64,000 nt of DNA from Leptolyngbya sp. Cla-17 (lineage in GTDB: Bacteria; Cyanobacteriota; Cyanobacteriia; Leptolyngbyales; Leptolyngbyaceae). Below are positions 18,864-27,760 of this stretch, piece by piece; the first letter of the stretch is position 1; the number at the start of each line of letters is the position of its first letter. The notes beneath the pieces were generated by a model that saw nothing but the letters and a program-made list of their open reading frames with translations, searched no databases and was not told the DNA's origin. The stretch spans positions 992,001 through 1,056,000 of the forward strand of contig NZ_JAEVYN010000001.1 of assembly GCF_016807185.1 (NCBI RefSeq), given 5' to 3'. The translations under genes and the position numbers were made by a program.

Positions 18864-19937
18864 TTGGCGGTTAATTCGGTGCGTCTCATCTGGAATTCAC
18901 CTATGCATTGGACTCTTGCAGCGCCTTTTATTCATAATTTGAAGATCGATGGAGAATGGTTAATTCCTTATATTGATGGCGATCGCCATCAGTTCAGCAT
19001 TATCCCACGCACAAAACCTTTAGCAAACTGGCATACTCGGTCTTCGTCGGCTACAGATTATCAAGAATGGCTAATCTATTTGCAGCACGGTAAAGATGCT
19101 GTTAAAGCCTCTGAGGGAGGGGTGGTTACCGTTTTTCCGCAGTTGGCTTCGGCAGTAGGCATTCAACAACGTCTCTCTGGTAGGCGAATTCCGGTTGTAG
19201 CCTGGCTTTTTAACGTGGGCACCTGTCCAAATGGAATGCGTCGTTGGCTAGCACAGGTTAGTTTGCAGGATATTGACCGTTTTGTTGTTCATACTCGTCG
19301 CGAACGCGATATGTATAGCCAGTGGCTAGGAATACCTAAAGAGCGGTTTGAATTCTTTCCTTATCAAGTCTCAGAAATTCCGATTACTTATCAAGAGAAC
19401 ACTACGCAGCCTTTTGTGGCGGCGATTGGGTCGGCTCATCGAGATTTTTCAACCTTATTTACCGCGATCGCAAAGCTAAATTTATCAACAGTTATTGCGT
19501 CTGGTCCCCGCGCCTTAGCAGGGCTAGAACTTCCCACCTGTGCTCAAGCGCCTTTAGGCATTGGCAAAGCCGATTGTCTTCAATTAGCCCAAGAAGCTTG
19601 CATTAACGTAGTGCCACTAATTCCTAATGAGCGGGTGACCGCAGCAGGTCAAGTGACGATTGTGGAAGCAATGCGAATGGGGCGAGCAGTGATTGCTTCC
19701 CGCTGTAATGGCATTGAGGATTACATCATTCATGGAGAAACAGGATTATTAGTGGAGCCTCAATCTGTTGAAGATTTAGTACAAACGTTGGATTTGTTAT
19801 GGAATGATAAAGAACTGCGAAATCGGTTAGGGCAGAATGCTATGAAATATGCCGCTCAACATTTTTCAGATGAAGCGGCTGGGGTGGCGTTGAGCAAAAT
19901 ACTGGATGAAGTAGGGAATTCAATCAATCAGAAGTAA
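18864..19937 (+). CDS. Glycosyltransferase, GT-B fold (GT4-like)
   Basis: 357 residues. The C-terminal Rossmann domain has the family GT4 pattern: VTIVEAMRMGRAVIASRCNGIEDYIIHGETGLLVEP, read here as separate short motifs EAMRMGRAVIAS and HGETGLLVEP. The N-terminal domain (HWTLAAPFIHNLKIDGEW) should bind the acceptor. The donor is unknown but probably a nucleotide sugar made by the surrounding rfb genes. The start is uncertain: a TTG at 18864 or a GTG at 18879 both lack a close ribosome binding site (GGGAG lies about 25 bases upstream). Confidence 0.85.
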   Translation: MAVNSVRLIWNSPMHWTLAAPFIHNLKIDGEWLIPYIDGDRHQFSIIPRTKPLANWHTRSSSATDYQEWLIYLQHGKDAVKASEGGVVTVFPQLASAVGIQQRLSGRRIPVVAWLFNVGTCPNGMRRWLAQVSLQDIDRFVVHTRRERDMYSQWLGIPKERFEFFPYQVSEIPITYQENTTQPFVAAIGSAHRDFSTLFTAIAKLNLSTVIASGPRALAGLELPTCAQAPLGIGKADCLQLAQEACINVVPLIPNERVTAAGQVTIVEAMRMGRAVIASRCNGIEDYIIHGETGLLVEPQSVEDLVQTLDLLWNDKELRNRLGQNAMKYAAQHFSDEAAGVALSKILDEVGNSINQK

Positions 19938-20037
19938 TCTTAGAGGCGGTATTGTAAGGGATTTTACGGAACTCATTCGCATCCTGAATATTCTATAACA
20001 GCAGTAATACTCGAAGTAAAGTTGATCAGGGGGAAGC

Positions 20038-20105
20038 CAACATTGAAGATCATGTGCGTGATTGAGATGGTCAACATTGAAGATCATGTGCGTGATTGAG
20101 ATGGT
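20038..20105. repeat. Perfect 34-bp tandem duplication upstream of rfbB
   Basis: The 34-base unit beginning CAACATTGAAGATCATGTGC and ending GATTGAGATGGT occurs twice with no mismatch or spacer. It lies 55 bases before the rfbB ATG, so it could double a promoter or operator site. It could equally be simple slippage. Confidence 0.92.
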
Positions 20106-20159
20106 GTTGACGTTTAATTTTGGTTTGTAGTAATTAGCAAATTTTGAACAGGTAGATCA

Positions 20160-21254
20160 ATGACTTCTTTTGAATCGAATCAGCCTTTGAGAAAGCCCCG
20201 TAGACTGATTGTGACTGGTGGTGCCGGATTTATTGGAGCTAATTTTGTTCACTATTGGTGTCAAAAATATCCTGTTGATCGCGTTGTGGTACTAGATGCA
20301 CTCACCTATGCAGGCAACCGTCAAACCTTAGCGGCGTTGGATGATCATCCAAATTTTCGTTTTGTTAAAGGTGATATTTGCGATCGCCCACTGGTCGATG
20401 CACTCCTGCAAGAAGAAGCTATCGATACTCTTGTCCACTTTGCTGCAGAATCTCACGTTGATCGCTCTATTTTGGGACCCGATGCCTTCGTTCGCACAAA
20501 TGTGGTTGGCAGTTTCACTCTGCTAGAAGCGTTTCGTCAGCATTGTCAATCAGCAGAACGACCGACTGATTATCGATTCCACCATGTTTCCACCGATGAA
20601 GTTTACGGCAGCTTGAGCCCAACCGATCCAGCCTTTTCTGAAACCACTCCCTACACTCCCAACAGTCCCTATTCTGCTTCTAAAGCTGGAAGCGACCACC
20701 TTGTTCGGGCTTATCATCACACCTATGGAATGCCAACCACAATCACCAACTGTTCCAACAACTACGGTCAATACCACTTTCCCGAAAAGCTGATCCCCTT
20801 AATGTGCATCAATATCTTGATGGGTAAGCCCTTGCCCGTTTATGGGGATGGACAGAACATTCGGGATTGGCTGTATGTGGGTGATCATTGCAGTGCGATT
20901 GATGCTGTGCTGCACTTAGGAACAGTAGGCGAAACCTATAATGTAGGCGGCAACAACGAAGTGAAAAATATTGACCTCGTTCACATGCTTTGCGACTTGA
21001 TGAATGAACTAGCCCCCAAATTGCCTGTTCGCCCTGCCCAAGAGTTAATCACCTATGTCAAAGATCGTCCAGGACACGATCGCCGTTACGCAATCAACTC
21101 TACCAAACTGCAAACCGAACTCGGCTGGACTCCTTCGGTCACTGTGCAGCAAGGGTTGCGGCTAACAGTGGAATGGTTTTTAGCCCACGAAGATTGGTGG
21201 AAACCTCTGCTTTCTGAGGAATATCAAGCCTACTACCGCAAAGTCTACGCCTAA
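20160..21254 (+). CDS. rfbB: dTDP-glucose 4,6-dehydratase
   Basis: 364 residues, extended short-chain dehydrogenase fold. The NAD-binding motif is VTGGAGFIGANFVHYW. The active site has HVSTDEVYGS with the catalytic Asp-Glu, and YSASKAGSDHLVRAY with the Tyr-Lys pair. The C-terminal substrate region is DRPGHDRRYAIN. The enzyme converts dTDP-glucose to dTDP-4-keto-6-deoxyglucose, the substrate of the rfbC product encoded 3 kb upstream. The gene is separated from its pathway partners by a glycosyltransferase. Confidence 0.96.
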   Translation: MTSFESNQPLRKPRRLIVTGGAGFIGANFVHYWCQKYPVDRVVVLDALTYAGNRQTLAALDDHPNFRFVKGDICDRPLVDALLQEEAIDTLVHFAAESHVDRSILGPDAFVRTNVVGSFTLLEAFRQHCQSAERPTDYRFHHVSTDEVYGSLSPTDPAFSETTPYTPNSPYSASKAGSDHLVRAYHHTYGMPTTITNCSNNYGQYHFPEKLIPLMCINILMGKPLPVYGDGQNIRDWLYVGDHCSAIDAVLHLGTVGETYNVGGNNEVKNIDLVHMLCDLMNELAPKLPVRPAQELITYVKDRPGHDRRYAINSTKLQTELGWTPSVTVQQGLRLTVEWFLAHEDWWKPLLSEEYQAYYRKVYA

Positions 21255-21324
21255 AATTCACGCTTAAAATACTATCGGTGTTTTGAGAGACTTTTACCTC
21301 TCAAAACGCCCCTGCCGTCTTCAT

Positions 21325-22377
21325 ATGAATACCTATTTAACTTTCGATGCCCTTCCCTATCCGGTTTATTTTGTACGCAATGATGCAGCTCTGTGTGAGC
21401 AGTTTCAGACCATTACTGAAATGCCGCCGTTTGCTGATTATTATCGTCCTGAGTGGGGCGGCAGCAGTTCGTGGATTGTTCAAACTTATCTACAGTTAAA
21501 GCTGCGTGGATTAGATGTGCATTTAGTTGATCACTTCATTCCTAATTGCATCTGTGTAGTGTCGCGAGAAGAGTTGATGCAGCGCAGTCTTTGGCAATCG
21601 TTACCTTACAGTAGCTATCTAGTAGTGTGTCAACAAGATCGACCGCGCCCCGAAATTTGCGCCCATCGAATTGTGCAAAATCCACTGAATATTTTGACTT
21701 CAACGGATCACCTGATGCAGTTTTGGGTTCAACCAGAGTTGCGATCGCGCAATCCTGAGCGTGGCACTCAAGTCAGCACCCTTGCATTCAAAGGGCGCTG
21801 GTACTACTTGCCCGAAGCATTTAAAAACTCTGAGTTTGTCTCCCAGCTAAGCTCACAGGGATTTACTTTCACAACCTTGCCAGATTATGAGGTGAGTCTC
21901 TCAGACTGGAGCGAGTTTTCTGAAACAGATGTTGTGCTGGCAATTCGGTATTCAAACCGAGAATACTTAGAATCAAAGCCTGCTTCTAAGCTAATTAATG
22001 CTTGGTTTGCGGGTTGCCCTGCCCTATTAGGTCCTGAACCTGCCTATCAAGCCCTGCGAAAGTCCAGTCTTGATTACATTGAAGTTCACAATCCTGATGA
22101 TGTGACTGCCGCTCTGCAAAACTTACGCAACAATCCAGACCTCTACCAAGCAATGGTTGAAAATGGCTGGAAGCGCTCCCAAGAATTTACACCCGATCAA
22201 ATCTCGCTCAATTGGCGTAATTTACTGGCTGGCTCTATTTCTACAGGCTACACTCAGTGGCAAAAGCGATCGCTCCTGTGGAAACTAACCGGACGCCCCC
22301 TACAATTTGGCTATCGCATGATTCAGCAGGAAACAGAAAGACGGCGATTCAACAGGGTAACTGGTCGCAAGCGATAA
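21325..22377 (+). CDS. Putative glycosyltransferase
   Basis: 350 residues from the ATG; an in-frame TTG 42 bases upstream is less likely. It has no signal peptide or membrane helices. The C-terminal half looks like a GT-B Rossmann domain: VLAIRYSNREYLESKPASKL, then AWFAGCPALLGPEPAY, and a helix ending NLRNNPDLYQAMVENGW, as at the end of GT1/GT4 enzymes. No canonical EX7E motif is evident, so the assignment rests on fold-level resemblance and on its place between rfbB and another glycosyltransferase. Probably involved in surface polysaccharide assembly. Confidence 0.7.
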   Translation: MNTYLTFDALPYPVYFVRNDAALCEQFQTITEMPPFADYYRPEWGGSSSWIVQTYLQLKLRGLDVHLVDHFIPNCICVVSREELMQRSLWQSLPYSSYLVVCQQDRPRPEICAHRIVQNPLNILTSTDHLMQFWVQPELRSRNPERGTQVSTLAFKGRWYYLPEAFKNSEFVSQLSSQGFTFTTLPDYEVSLSDWSEFSETDVVLAIRYSNREYLESKPASKLINAWFAGCPALLGPEPAYQALRKSSLDYIEVHNPDDVTAALQNLRNNPDLYQAMVENGWKRSQEFTPDQISLNWRNLLAGSISTGYTQWQKRSLLWKLTGRPLQFGYRMIQQETERRRFNRVTGRKR

Positions 22378-22576
22378 ATAGAGATTTACCCCTGCAATGA
22401 ATAAACTGCTGATGATCTACTTACTCAGGATTGATGAGTGAGTTAGACCCACCTGTTTCGCAAGAGTTAGCTCTTTTTGCTTCAAATTTTAACAAAAGTA
22501 CAGTTACTAAACTTTATTCATTGGGCAATACTAAGTCAACCCATCTTTCCTATGCTCTTGGAGTTGATTGATAGCG

Positions 22577-23701
22577 ATGAATAAACCACTTTCTTGGGGC
22601 TTAGTAATTGCAACTTACCGGCGGGAAAAGATTCTTTCCCAATGTCTTCAATTGGCGGTAGAGCAAACCCAGAGGCCTAGTGAGATTATTGTGATCGATG
22701 CCAGTGATGATTGGCAAAGCACTCGCAGTCAGGTCATAGGTGAAATTGCCTCAAAATATCCAGAGATTCGCTGGACATATCAGGCGGCTTCTCAGCGAGG
22801 GTTAACTTTGCAACGTAATCAGGGGCTGGAACTAGCAACCGCAGACATCACATTCCTTTTTGATGATGATTCGCTGATGTATCCAACCTGTGCTGAAGAG
22901 ATTATGCGCGTTTATGAGACAGATACTGAAGGGCTTGTTAAAGGGGTTCAAAGTGCCCTAGCTTCAACTTTGCCTTCAGACATTACTGTAGACGATGTGC
23001 GTAAAGCAGTCGGTTCCTATCGAGACCAATGGATTCCAGGAATTGCGCCTTTCCAACGATTTATCTGGAGACATCTCTTTTTGATGGATTCAGACTTCTT
23101 GTGCATCCCCTACGATGGGCATTTTCCTAGTTATACCATTCCCAGTTCTATGAATCACCTGAATGTGTGCCCAGTCAAGATATTTCATGGCTGCCGGATG
23201 ACTTTCCGACGAGAAGCGATCGCCCAAGAGCAGTTTGAACCTTTGTTGTTGTTCTATGCACTGCTTGAAGATATGGATGCTAGCTACCGTGTTTCACGGC
23301 AGGGCATGTTACTAGAAGCCTCTGACGCGAAGCTCCATCATTTTCAAAGCAACAGTGGCAGGCTTTCTCGGTATGTAGTGTCTGTTCTATCAGCAATGAA
23401 TCAGGCGGTTTGTCTTCGACGATATTCTAATGATTTAAAGCGAGATCGCGATCGCTTTTATCAACTCACAGCAAGGCGCGTTGTTGCCGAAGTGTTCAAA
23501 GATGCATTGAGCCGCCGCTGGAGCTTTCCTCAAGTTCGCGGACTGCTGCTTGCCCTCAAATATGCGTCTCACGTGTTTGACCTGTCTGATGAAGAACTTA
23601 CTCACTGGTATCCACATTTTCAACAAGAGCTAATCGTCTCAGGTAAGCCACCTACCCTAGCTCAAACTGCTGTTGCTCAGCCTATCACCGAAAACCTTTA
23701 G
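22577..23701 (+). CDS. Glycosyltransferase family 2
   Basis: 374 residues. The N-terminal GT-A domain starts with GLVIATYRREKILSQCLQLA, then IIVIDASDDW and the metal-binding DXD-like FLFDDDSLMYP. The C-terminal catalytic-Asp region is LEDMDASYRV. No membrane segments are evident, so it is a cytoplasmic or peripheral enzyme using a nucleotide sugar, probably for extracellular polysaccharide. GGAG lies about 13 bases before this ATG. A TTG three codons upstream is the alternative start. Confidence 0.88.
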   Translation: MNKPLSWGLVIATYRREKILSQCLQLAVEQTQRPSEIIVIDASDDWQSTRSQVIGEIASKYPEIRWTYQAASQRGLTLQRNQGLELATADITFLFDDDSLMYPTCAEEIMRVYETDTEGLVKGVQSALASTLPSDITVDDVRKAVGSYRDQWIPGIAPFQRFIWRHLFLMDSDFLCIPYDGHFPSYTIPSSMNHLNVCPVKIFHGCRMTFRREAIAQEQFEPLLLFYALLEDMDASYRVSRQGMLLEASDAKLHHFQSNSGRLSRYVVSVLSAMNQAVCLRRYSNDLKRDRDRFYQLTARRVVAEVFKDALSRRWSFPQVRGLLLALKYASHVFDLSDEELTHWYPHFQQELIVSGKPPTLAQTAVAQPITENL

Positions 23702-23732
23702 CCATCGGTGAATCCACGTCCCAACCACCCTA

Positions 23733-24116
23733 TTAATCTTGAATATAGTCCCGCCCCATTATCATTGCCGCTTCTGCCCGCTGAAATTCACGCCCCAGAT
23801 AAGCAGCATGGTCAAGCTGTGTGACTGAGCGAATAGTTGATTGTTCAAAAATTTGGACGCAAATTTCTTTTGCAGTTCTGCCAGTGAACAAGCAGGTAGG
23901 TAGACGTGAAACGCTGCCATCACATGGGATTGGCTTACCTGTCTCAGGATCACACGCTAGCCCATGCTCATTAATGAAATTTGTGTAATATCTAGCGCAG
24001 ATTAACTTTTCGTTCACATCTACGTGAATCACAAAATAACCGCTGGGATCAAGATTAATGAAACGTTTGGAAAGCTCTTGATCAATTGCAGTTGCCTCTG
24101 CAAGCGTCTGATTCAT
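23733..24116 (-). CDS. DUF4346 family protein
   Basis: 127 residues. The pattern LDPSGYFVIHVDVNEKLICA, then GRTAKEICVQIFEQS, and DHAAYLGREFQRAEAAM near the end matches the cyanobacterial DUF4346 family as I know it. That family also occurs fused to dihydropteroate synthase-like proteins; the function is unknown. It is convergent with the glycosyltransferase. The gene is intact, although an IS1 element has landed about 90 bases upstream of its start. Confidence 0.75.
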   Translation of the reverse strand: MNQTLAEATAIDQELSKRFINLDPSGYFVIHVDVNEKLICARYYTNFINEHGLACDPETGKPIPCDGSVSRLPTCLFTGRTAKEICVQIFEQSTIRSVTQLDHAAYLGREFQRAEAAMIMGRDYIQD

Positions 24117-24215
24117 AATTTCTAGTAACTCTGTCGCTGTGTCATTGATTCTTATCTTAGACGTTTCTAAAACGACATCGAGGCAAGCTTGAGAAAAGAG
24201 TTAGAAGTTTTTTAG

Positions 24216-25118
24216 GGTAGTGCATCAAATAATGGTGGGGTAGGTAACGAGTTCGTGCCACGTCCAAGATGTGTGGGCTAATCCTGCTCGTGGCGCTGCG
24301 GTCGTCTTCAATCGGCTATGCTGCCAAATCCAGTTGAAATAACTCACCACTAATCGCGCTGTTACCTTCGTTTGCTCCCACAGCTTGCCAAACTTATTCT
24401 GTCTGCGATGCCATCGTCCGGTTTGTTGTCGAACAATGCCATTGGTTCTCTCCAAGCGTTGGGTCTTGTCTTTGCCAATATGGTGCAAAATTTCGGGAGG
24501 CAAGACTCGCACATAGCCTCCCCAATCATCGCTATTGAAACGTTTACAAGCGGTTTTTCCTTCACTGCTGACCACTAATTCTTCGATCAATTCATCCGTG
24601 TGCTTTCCTACTCTAGCGGCCAGAATTAGCCCACTCGAATCTGCCAAGCTCACTGCAATCCAACAATCTCCCGCTTCTAGCTCCTGGGGCAGGCATTGCT
24701 TCTGTTTTTTGAAACAAACGACCACAACTCATCCGCACTTACTTCCCCGGTTTGTACAGCTTGCACCTCGGCGTTGTGAACCAACTGAGCCTGCTGACTC
24801 GCAGCGCGAACAATGCTCACGACAGTGTTGTAGGCAAGCAAGCTCGTTCGGCTAATTCCTCGCAAACTACTACCCTCACTATGCGCCTGTAGCACCTGCC
24901 GAATCTGTTCAGGCGTGATGTGGCGATGATAATACAAGGTGTCAAACCGTTCATTGAATGTTTGCTTGCATTGCGGACAGAAATACCGTTGGCTACCATT
25001 GGGTGCTCTACCATGTTTATGAGTGCTGGGATGACTGCACAGACGGCATTCCATAAGTCTTGCTGGGGAGTAGTTATCCCTCTACTTTACCCAACCCACT
25101 ACATCTTGATTTACTACC
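24216..25118 (-). mobile_element. IS1-family insertion sequence, 903 bp
   Basis: The ends are imperfect inverted repeats: GGTAGTGCATCAA at the left and GGTAGTAAATCAA at the right (reverse complement). They are flanked by an 8-base direct repeat TTTTTTAG at 24208-24215 and 25119-25126, the target duplication. It carries the two overlapping frames of an IS1 transposase, both intact. It sits in a spacer and appears not to break a gene. Clear duplications and intact frames suggest recent insertion. Confidence 0.93.
24225..25054 (-). CDS. IS1 transposase (InsA/InsB, programmed frameshift)
   Basis: InsA (25054-24677) starts with a zinc-ribbon (CRLCSHPS, FCPQCKQTF) and a helix-turn-helix (SSLRGISRTSLLAYNTVVSI). 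InsB (24725-24225) is the catalytic half with DCWIAVSLADSSGLILAARV, the later Asp in FNSDDWGG and ERTNGIVRQQTGRWHRRQNK. The frames overlap at A-AAA-AAC. A -1 slip there joins ELWSFVSK to KQKQCLPQEL, as expected of IS1. Both halves are full length, so the element could be active. Confidence 0.92.
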
Positions 25119-25305
25119 TTTTTTAGCTTACGAAGATATTAAGCTTCTTTAATCGTCGGAGCGTATCTTGAACTTTCTATAACAAAGTGCTAACAAGTGA
25201 GGGTGAACAACAGATTGCATAATTGTTTGGTGATGAAGCATTCTGTTGGGAGAAGAGCGTTCCTGGAAACCTAAATTAGCCCCTTTACAAATACTTAAAA
25301 GATTA

Positions 25306-25866
25306 ATGAATCAAACGATGAATTCTTTTATTCCACCAGATTTGGCAGTTGCTCCAAATCCGTTTGGGCTTGCCTCCAGCCTGATGCTAAGAACAATTCC
25401 GATTGATGCATTTACATCCTTCGAACTATGGATGCCTGCTAAAGAGAGTATTTTAATTCCTGAAGAAGCTCAGGTCTTAATGGACGATCGCCCCCGCCTA
25501 GAAGAGATTTGCGGCAAGTTGACCTGGCTTTTTGGGGCAGCGTTATATATTCATAATTCTGTTCATTCTCAAGAGAAGTATTATGACTGGCGCAGTTTAA
25601 TTAATTCGATGTGTCAGGCTGAAATGCGGTTTGATGCGATCGCAGTAGAGTATCATCCCCAAGCAATCTTGCCAACTAATAGCGAGGATGAGATGCCAAA
25701 TGCTTGGACTATTCGCCCGTCTACCTGGCAAAGTTTCTTTTTGGAACTAAATCAGAGCGATCGCGGCTACAGTGTTAAAACTTTGCCAATTCATTTATCA
25801 ATTACCTATGGGCAACCAACAACTAAGGTGATCTCACCTGCCACAGTTGGAATGCGCTATGCCTAG
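25306..25866 (+). CDS. Conserved hypothetical protein
   Basis: 186 residues from the chosen ATG; the frame opens at a TTG 60 bases earlier and another ATG lies four codons later. It is a soluble protein with segments such as FTSFELWMPAKESILIPEEA, LEEICGKLTWLFGAALYIHN and WTIRPSTWQSFFLELNQSDR. I recognise no domain. Codon use and an internal GCGATCGC match the host. It is transcribed away from the IS1 element, about 190 bases from it. Confidence 0.65.
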   Translation: MNQTMNSFIPPDLAVAPNPFGLASSLMLRTIPIDAFTSFELWMPAKESILIPEEAQVLMDDRPRLEEICGKLTWLFGAALYIHNSVHSQEKYYDWRSLINSMCQAEMRFDAIAVEYHPQAILPTNSEDEMPNAWTIRPSTWQSFFLELNQSDRGYSVKTLPIHLSITYGQPTTKVISPATVGMRYA

Positions 25867-26415
25867 TGGTGTCCGTAGCACTGCTACCAAAGACATGCTC
25901 ATCACTCTACAAAATGCGATGAAAAAGAGCAGTTTTCTCTTAAATAGACTTGACGATTAAGTAGATCTGTATGTCCTCCATAGAATTACCGATGCCACCG
26001 CTATAGTGTGGACAAAGAATCCGCAATCTTCACCAGGGTTTTTACTTTTAGGTTTGTCATTTTATAAATAGCAGATTGCCCAGCACTCAATTTCTAAAAC
26101 TGGAGTTTCTCGTACGGATCTGCATCGTTCTTGAGAATACAGTCCTTAGATCGGCATAATTGAGCGCTAATTAGGCTTCCTATTTGGTTTTGATGTTGCC
26201 CACTTTAGTAACCCCAAAGTTTTAGTTATGTATTCAAAGCACTGTTCTATTCGGTTTCCTGTGTGGAAGTTTTTGACTCAACCAGTGTTTGACGCACGAT
26301 ATAGAGTGAGCTTAAATCCTCAGTACTTTTGGCGATCGCATCGAATTGAAGTACTGGAGCGTTGCTTGAAAATGCCCTGCACATCTCAGCCTTACACTGA
26401 CTAATTTTCATCTAA
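25867..26415. other. Spacer between the hypothetical gene and the ahcY terminator
   Basis: About 550 bases with no gene of normal length. It holds a 58-codon open frame at 26228-26404, listed separately. No RNA gene or repeat was recognised in the rest. Confidence 0.4.
26228..26404 (+). CDS. Possible 58-residue small protein
   Basis: An ATG-initiated frame of 58 codons, basic and aromatic-rich (FPVWKFLTQPVFDARYRVSL, NPQYFWRSHRIEVLERCLKM), ending 12 bases before a strong terminator. The composition looks protein-like, and a GCGATCGC lies in frame. There is no clear ribosome binding site, and no family was recognised. It may be a real small gene or the tail of a lost one. Confidence 0.35.
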   Translation: MYSKHCSIRFPVWKFLTQPVFDARYRVSLNPQYFWRSHRIEVLERCLKMPCTSQPYTD

Positions 26416-26457
26416 CAATCAAAAGGGGAGAGGCGATCGCCTCTCCCCTTTTGATTG
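26416..26457. terminator. Perfect 42-bp palindrome, bidirectional terminator
   Basis: A perfect inverted repeat of two 21-base arms centred on the HIP1 octamer GCGATCGC. The outer part reads AAAAGGGGAGAGG on one side and CCTCTCCCCTTTT on the other. The stem followed by T4 works as an intrinsic terminator in either direction. It ends the ahcY transcript 17 bases after its stop and would also stop transcription arriving from the left. Confidence 0.85.
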
Positions 26458-26473
26458 CAACTATCAGATAGAG

Positions 26474-27760
26474 TTAAGTACCCGCAGTCCAAGAGTTGAT
26501 ATATTCAATTTGCTCAGAAGTCAGGGTGTCAATCTGAATTCCCATCGCCTGAAGTTTTAGGCGAGCAATCTCTTTGTCTAATTCAGCCGGAATGGAATGT
26601 AGCCCAGGTGCCAATTTTCCTTTGTTGGTAGCCAAGTACTCACAGGCAAGCGCCTGATTAGCAAAACTCATATCCATGACCGCGCTAGGGTGACCTTCTG
26701 CTGCCGCCAAGTTGATTAATCTCCCTTCACCCAGCACAACGACTGACTTACCATTTTTCAAACGATATTCTTGGGTGAAGTTCCGCACATCCTTAACAGC
26801 GGTGGCTTGAGCACCCAAAGACTTGAGATCAATCTCGATATCAAAGTGTCCTGAATTACAAACGATCGCGCCGTCTTTCATCACCTCAAAGTGTTCTGCC
26901 CGGATTACATGCTTGTTTCCAGTCACAGTGATAAAGATATCGCCTAAAGGAGCCGCTTGCGCCATTGGCAATACTCGGAACCCATCCATGACCGCTTCAA
27001 TTGCCTTCACGGAATCGATTTCAGTCACAATCACATTAGCACCCATGCCGCTAGCTCGTTGAGCAGTCCCTTTACCACACCAGCCATAACCAGATACCAC
27101 AATGGTTTTACCGGCGAGCAAAATGTTGGTGGCGCGAATGATACCGTCTAATGTGGATTGCCCAGTGCCATAGCGGTTGTCAAAGAAGTGCTTGGTATCT
27201 GCATCATTGACGTTGACCGCAGGGAACGTAAGTACACCATCTCTAAACATGGCACGCAGACGAACAATGCCTGTGGTGGTTTCTTCAGTAGTGCCAATTA
27301 GATCAGCAATTTGATGTTGGCGCTGCTGAATTAGCGTGGCGACGACATCGCTACCATCATCAATGATGATATTGGGACGGTGATCTAGCGCGATTTGAAC
27401 ATGACGGTGATAGGTATCGTTGTCTTCCCCCTTTTGAGCAAAAACAGGAATGCCATAATCAGCAACTAAACTAGCCGCTACATCATCCTGCGTAGAGAGG
27501 GGATTACTAGCAATCAGCAGAGAGTCAGCTCCAGCATTTTTGATTGCGATCGCTAGATGAGCCGTTTCAGTCGTGACATGGCAGCAGGCTACTAGACGAA
27601 GCCCTTCTAAAGGTCTTTCTTTGGCAAAGCGATCTTGAATTTGGCGGAGGACAGGCATTTCCCGCCCTGCCCACTCAATCCGTTGCCGTCCAAGCGGTGC
27701 AAGGGATAAATCTTTGACTTCGTGTTTTAATTCTTTGGCACGAATGGGAGTAACGGTCAT
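26474..27760 (-). CDS. ahcY: Adenosylhomocysteinase
   Basis: 428 residues, full length. Signatures are LVACCHVTTETAHLAIAIKN near the N-terminus, the NAD-binding GKTIVVSGYGWCGKGTAQRA, and VVLGEGRLINLAAAEGHPS near the C-terminus. The enzyme splits S-adenosylhomocysteine to adenosine and homocysteine, relieving inhibition of methyltransferases. It has a strong terminator downstream. I looked for an SAH riboswitch in the 5' region and saw no convincing match by eye. Confidence 0.97.
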   Translation of the reverse strand: MTVTPIRAKELKHEVKDLSLAPLGRQRIEWAGREMPVLRQIQDRFAKERPLEGLRLVACCHVTTETAHLAIAIKNAGADSLLIASNPLSTQDDVAASLVADYGIPVFAQKGEDNDTYHRHVQIALDHRPNIIIDDGSDVVATLIQQRQHQIADLIGTTEETTTGIVRLRAMFRDGVLTFPAVNVNDADTKHFFDNRYGTGQSTLDGIIRATNILLAGKTIVVSGYGWCGKGTAQRASGMGANVIVTEIDSVKAIEAVMDGFRVLPMAQAAPLGDIFITVTGNKHVIRAEHFEVMKDGAIVCNSGHFDIEIDLKSLGAQATAVKDVRNFTQEYRLKNGKSVVVLGEGRLINLAAAEGHPSAVMDMSFANQALACEYLATNKGKLAPGLHSIPAELDKEIARLKLQAMGIQIDTLTSEQIEYINSWTAGT

